Positions 60,131-64,000 of a DNA stretch of 64,000 bases are shown here, one piece after another (positions within the stretch are counted from its first letter, which is position 1; each line of letters opens with the position of its first letter). A program made the position numbers and the translations under genes. This stretch comes from Zhengitettix transpicula. Its lineage: Eukaryota > Arthropoda > Insecta > Orthoptera > Tetrigidae. The notes under the pieces are model-generated. The model was not told the origin of the DNA. It made no database searches and worked only from the letters and a program-made list of their open reading frames with translations. Location of the stretch: assembly GCA_037074705.1 (NCBI GenBank), contig CM073591.1, positions 62,002,897 through 62,066,896 of the forward strand, read 5' to 3'.

Positions 60131-63100
60131 TTCAAATTCTCACGAGCAACATATTCTATTATACATTTCATTGGTTGTTTTAATAATGTGGATATTCTAT
60201 CGTCTGATTTGAAGAATAATGATTTTGCTAAGAAGTGTACAGAAAGCGAAGATTTAGACAAAAATACAAAGGGAAATTTAATGGTAATTATTTTTCCATT
60301 AAATAAGTATGGGAAACATATTAGTTAAAAACCACAAATTTTATTTACATATACACATTTAACAGCCCTTGATTTTTACGTATTCAAACATTTATACATT
60401 TTTATTTTTATTATTTTCACCAGTTATGTACTTCGCGAACCTGTCTATTAACGCAAATATAAAATATATGCATGACTGTCTTGGTCCTCATATAATGCCG
60501 TGAGCGTAATTTGAAGTCAATTAACCCTTGGCATAATTGTTTCTTGAGTTTAGCCACCGACAAATAATAATTTTATTATTCCAATTTGAAGTTTCTTTCT
60601 TGATATGCTTGCTTGTTAGGTTCTCATTTAGGTACGTTATTGCAATGTGATTACAGGTAAAATTTTGGCAGCGTCTGCGTCATCAGATGACGTCACGTCT
60701 CTATCTCCTCTTACCCGAAAAGAGAATTAAATATGAAAAATTAAACAAATCAAAGATTATGCAAACCTTAATTTAGATTAATACATTTCTCGTGTGTTCA
60801 AGAATAACATATTTATCGAATATAATACAAACTTATGACTATTCATTAACAAAGCTATTTAGCGATTATTTATGTGTAATATAATTGTTCAATTAATTAA
60901 AAATCAACTTCATCAAAAATATCATATATTCTCAATAACACGTATTGATGCTGCACAGAATCAATCATACATCAGGCATCTACTTTAGACAGATATCCCG
61001 CCCATGATGAAGGTACGCACGTATCCGCGTGCGTAATATCTCAATCAACAACCCTTACCAACCGAACACACAGACCCATTTAATTTTTTCTCCTCTGATT
61101 CCGATTGTTTCATGTTTCTCAGTTCTTTTATTCTTTGGTTTAGAACAAGCTTCGAAGAAATTTAATAAGAACTCAATTTCCAAACAAGATTTAACGTTTC
61201 ATATGTTCAATAAATCCAACAGTTTCTTAACCACAATAAAAAATATTCACATCGTATACCAGGAAAATTTAATGCAGAAGCAATATGCCAATTCCGCGTA
61301 TAGCATTCATTACAACAAAGAGTTTGCCAATCACAGACACGGCGCGAAATTGAAAACAACGAAATTTTAATTCACAAATGTTTAAATAAATAATGATGGT
61401 CAAAATGACACGGTACAGTTAAAGAGGAAAAATTATTGTGGAAAAAGTGACGACAAGACAAAGTAATATCGGACAGAGACGTCAATAGCATTCATGCTTA
61501 CGCTGGGAAAATAGAACTAATGTTTACAGTTTTATATAATGAAAACAATTGGCCTATCTCTTAGTTATTTGTAAATCAATATTTTAATTGATTTTTATCA
61601 TTGTTGTAATGAAGAAATAAATCAAACTCAAAATATCGTTTAGTAATAAATTATAGAGGTGGTTTGCAGTGAATATTTTTAAAGCCTTCACTAAAAAAAA
61701 GAATACTTTATACTGTTGAAGTTTCTTATCCAGTTCGTAATCGATAGACTTTCACGATCGTACGGTTGACAGAAACTGATGGATGAGTGCAATTTGTCGG
61801 AAGGGTTAAATGACTTTCCGATACTTTGAAGATAAGAAATTACAGCGTATGGCTTAATGGGAAGATATACAAATACGGATGGAAACTTTTCCTGCCATAG
61901 TGTCCAGATACTTTCTCAGCTACGCCATCGGATCTCGGCAACGGCCAGGAAACTGGGTTTGTAGAGTAATTTGATCCCCGTTTTCATTGTACTATGCAAT
62001 ACAGACTCTTCGAATACTGGTTTCAAGTTATACTCTATGGAAATATTAGAAAACTTGAAAATATAAATAAATTAATGATGAGATTAAATTGGATACATGT
62101 GGAAAAACGCAGGAAATTGGTTACCGAATTAACATTCTCATTGTTAGATGTGGAATGAACAGTGTATTTTGTTTGCATAGAAAAGGATACCGTTGCTAAG
62201 TCTGTTTTGGCATTGTCTAGATTAATATTTTCTAACAGTAACATCAGCGTGTCCCGTAAATTTCCAGAGACGTTTTACAAGCACTTTGCGAAGTGCGCGA
62301 TCAAGCCGAAGATTCGTATCTGCCGAAACTAGTGCTAAAAATTGGAGAAAAAAAGAACACTTCTTATTCCTCTGGAAAAATAATTTTGATATTATAAAGT
62401 AAATAAAAACGAATAATTAGAATCAATAAAGTAATTTGATTAGAATAATCCTCGAGGATAAACAGAAGCTTAAAAACAATAGCGAACCGTTAACCCTAAT
62501 TATTATGCAAAAAATTTATCCAAAAAATGAGTTGTTATTATAATAATAGTATATTCTCTGTCTAATATAGGGAATTTGTCAATAGAAAATTACAAGGAAT
62601 ATTCAAAAATTAATGAAAAAACTGAATACCACAAACGAATGTGTGCTGAGACTAAGATTACCTCAGAGAGAAATAAAGATATGTACAAATAATTCAAAGA
62701 AGAAACATATCTATCAATAGGAGGCATAACATTTGAACTGGTATACCAGAGTGTGTACCTAGGAGAGCAAATACATGGGACAACATAGGTAATACCACAG
62801 GTCAATTGTTGATTGTACCTCGCATGCTGCGTGTTTCGAAGAAATTCATTGATATTCATATGGAAGTAACCCATCATACGTTAAGGGGCAGTTACTTCAC
62901 AAATAATTACTTCTAAAATTAGCAGAAAATTGGTCAGAAATTTGAATGAAAAATTACACGGCTGTTAAGTTGAGACGTTATGAAAATACTATGTATGGAA
63001 AATCATTTAATACCAAAATTTTTAGTGGGATGGAATTAATAAAATTCTTAATTTCTATCGGACAGAACGAATTTAACCCATAATAAATTACCAACAATAA

Positions 63101-63234
63101 AATTGAACCCTACGCATAATTTAAGAGGTTGGACAGTAAGTATGCAGCATGGAATAAAATGGGTGAAAGCAGCTAAATCTAGAGAAAATTGATTAATCTT
63201 ATCAGCATAGTAAAAGCAAAGTAAAGAAAGTTAA

Positions 63235-63235
<1 letters not shown>
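60131..63235. other. AT-rich non-coding stretch
   Basis: No gene recognised. The 113-codon frame at 61029-61370 has no domain. TGACGTCA, a CRE-type palindrome, occurs near 60687 and may be chance. Confidence 0.55.
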
Positions 63236-63272
<37 letters not shown>

Positions 63273-63292
63273 AAATATATTATATATACACG
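63236..63292 (+). repeat. (AT)n microsatellite with interrupted end
   Basis: About 15 perfect AT units are followed by TGAAATATATTATATATACA. It can form cruciform structures. Confidence 0.95.
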
Positions 63293-64000
63293 TGTTTTTG
63301 TATATTCCTATGTGCTTTTGGAATAGTGGGTCAGCGTTATATCTGATTGTTCCTCAGAAGATATCTTTACATAAACTTCATTTTACACACACGTAGGATA
63401 AGATAGGAATGGACAACTAAGATCTCAGGTGCTATTAGTGTCTCGCAAGGAGTGAAATAAGTAGGATAGAAAGAAAGATTTTTGTATTCCATAATCAAAC
63501 TATTCTTACTGGAACACTCAATTAATAACCATTTTGAATATTGATATCAATTTTAAACGGAAAAGATAGTGATGATATTTCACTTAATAATCCAATTAAT
63601 ACATGTTTACATTGATCATAAAGATGGATGATGAAATCACTAAAGTCTGATTTAGTAGCATAAGAAGCCATCTTAATTTTTATATATAGAAGTATTATAA
63701 AAAATATTTCCCTGTTTCTTCTCCGTCATTGTTAGCAGATGTTTGTCTTATGAATACAACAATGATTTTTCTTCAATATATTTCTCTTGGAAAACAAAAC
63801 TTTCCGCGATAAAAATATAATATTCTAAAACTACCTGTATTTTGTCTAATGTCATGCCTGTATTGCAACAGACATTTTATAGTGTGTTAAATTGCTATAA
63901 TTTAATTAAATTTCCCAGTTGTAAATTGCCAAGTTACCCATTTCTTGTCGGCTAAATTATATTGTATGTTAATTTGAAAAATTTCCTAGTATATTTGATG
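63293..64000. other. AT-rich non-coding stretch
   Basis: No gene or repeat recognised to the window's end. Confidence 0.6.

Noticed and set aside
61029..61370. 113-codon plus-strand frame
   Set aside because: No domain or family resemblance, and it lies in AT-rich DNA where such frames are expected.

Overview
The window looks like a piece of a large, AT-rich arthropod genome, most likely an insect. Base composition is mostly AT-rich and no intact host gene is visible. The recognisable coding traces are worn copies of transposon families that are common in insects: mariner, jockey-like and CR1/Daphne-like LINEs, and possibly a Penelope-like element. I cannot place the species. No bacterial operon, CRISPR array, rRNA gene or intact tRNA gene was found.

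Layout. 0-3.7 kb is non-coding except for one segment bounded by splice-like signals (1261-1518) and a GC-richer patch near 2.3-2.7 kb. 3.7-5.0 kb carries a foldback repeat and a frameshifted LINE reverse transcriptase. 8.1-14.7 kb holds five copies of a GC-rich interspersed repeat, here called Rep-A. Four more copies lie at 23.8, 29.5, 45.6 and 54.6 kb. All nine share one 3' end and differ in how much 5' sequence they keep, which is the pattern of target-primed retrotransposition. 24.1 and 33.3 kb carry more copies of the foldback family (Rep-B). 27.5-28.4 kb is a full-span but dead mariner transposase. 30.1-30.6 kb is a CR1/Daphne-like reverse transcriptase relic lying directly upstream, on the same strand, of a Rep-A copy.

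34.5-35.1 kb has a CA/TA/TG compound microsatellite and a 115-bp tandem duplication. 36.9-37.8 kb has a probable Penelope-like relic and a second mariner C-terminus. 42.2-42.8 kb and 51.9-52.3 kb are jockey-type reverse transcriptase relics on opposite strands. 49.2 kb has a short open segment with bacterial-looking codon use beside an LTR-like U5/primer-site boundary. 54.9-60.1 kb has a cluster of four tRNA-derived SINE-like copies.

No genes work together here. The window is best read as intergenic or very long intronic DNA that is a graveyard of retroelements. The two most interesting things are Rep-A, with its shared 3' end, two tail types and a hairpin that shows a paired base change in one copy, and Rep-B, a diverged palindromic repeat. 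Homology calls were made by eye from translated sequence and known family motifs. They need a database search.
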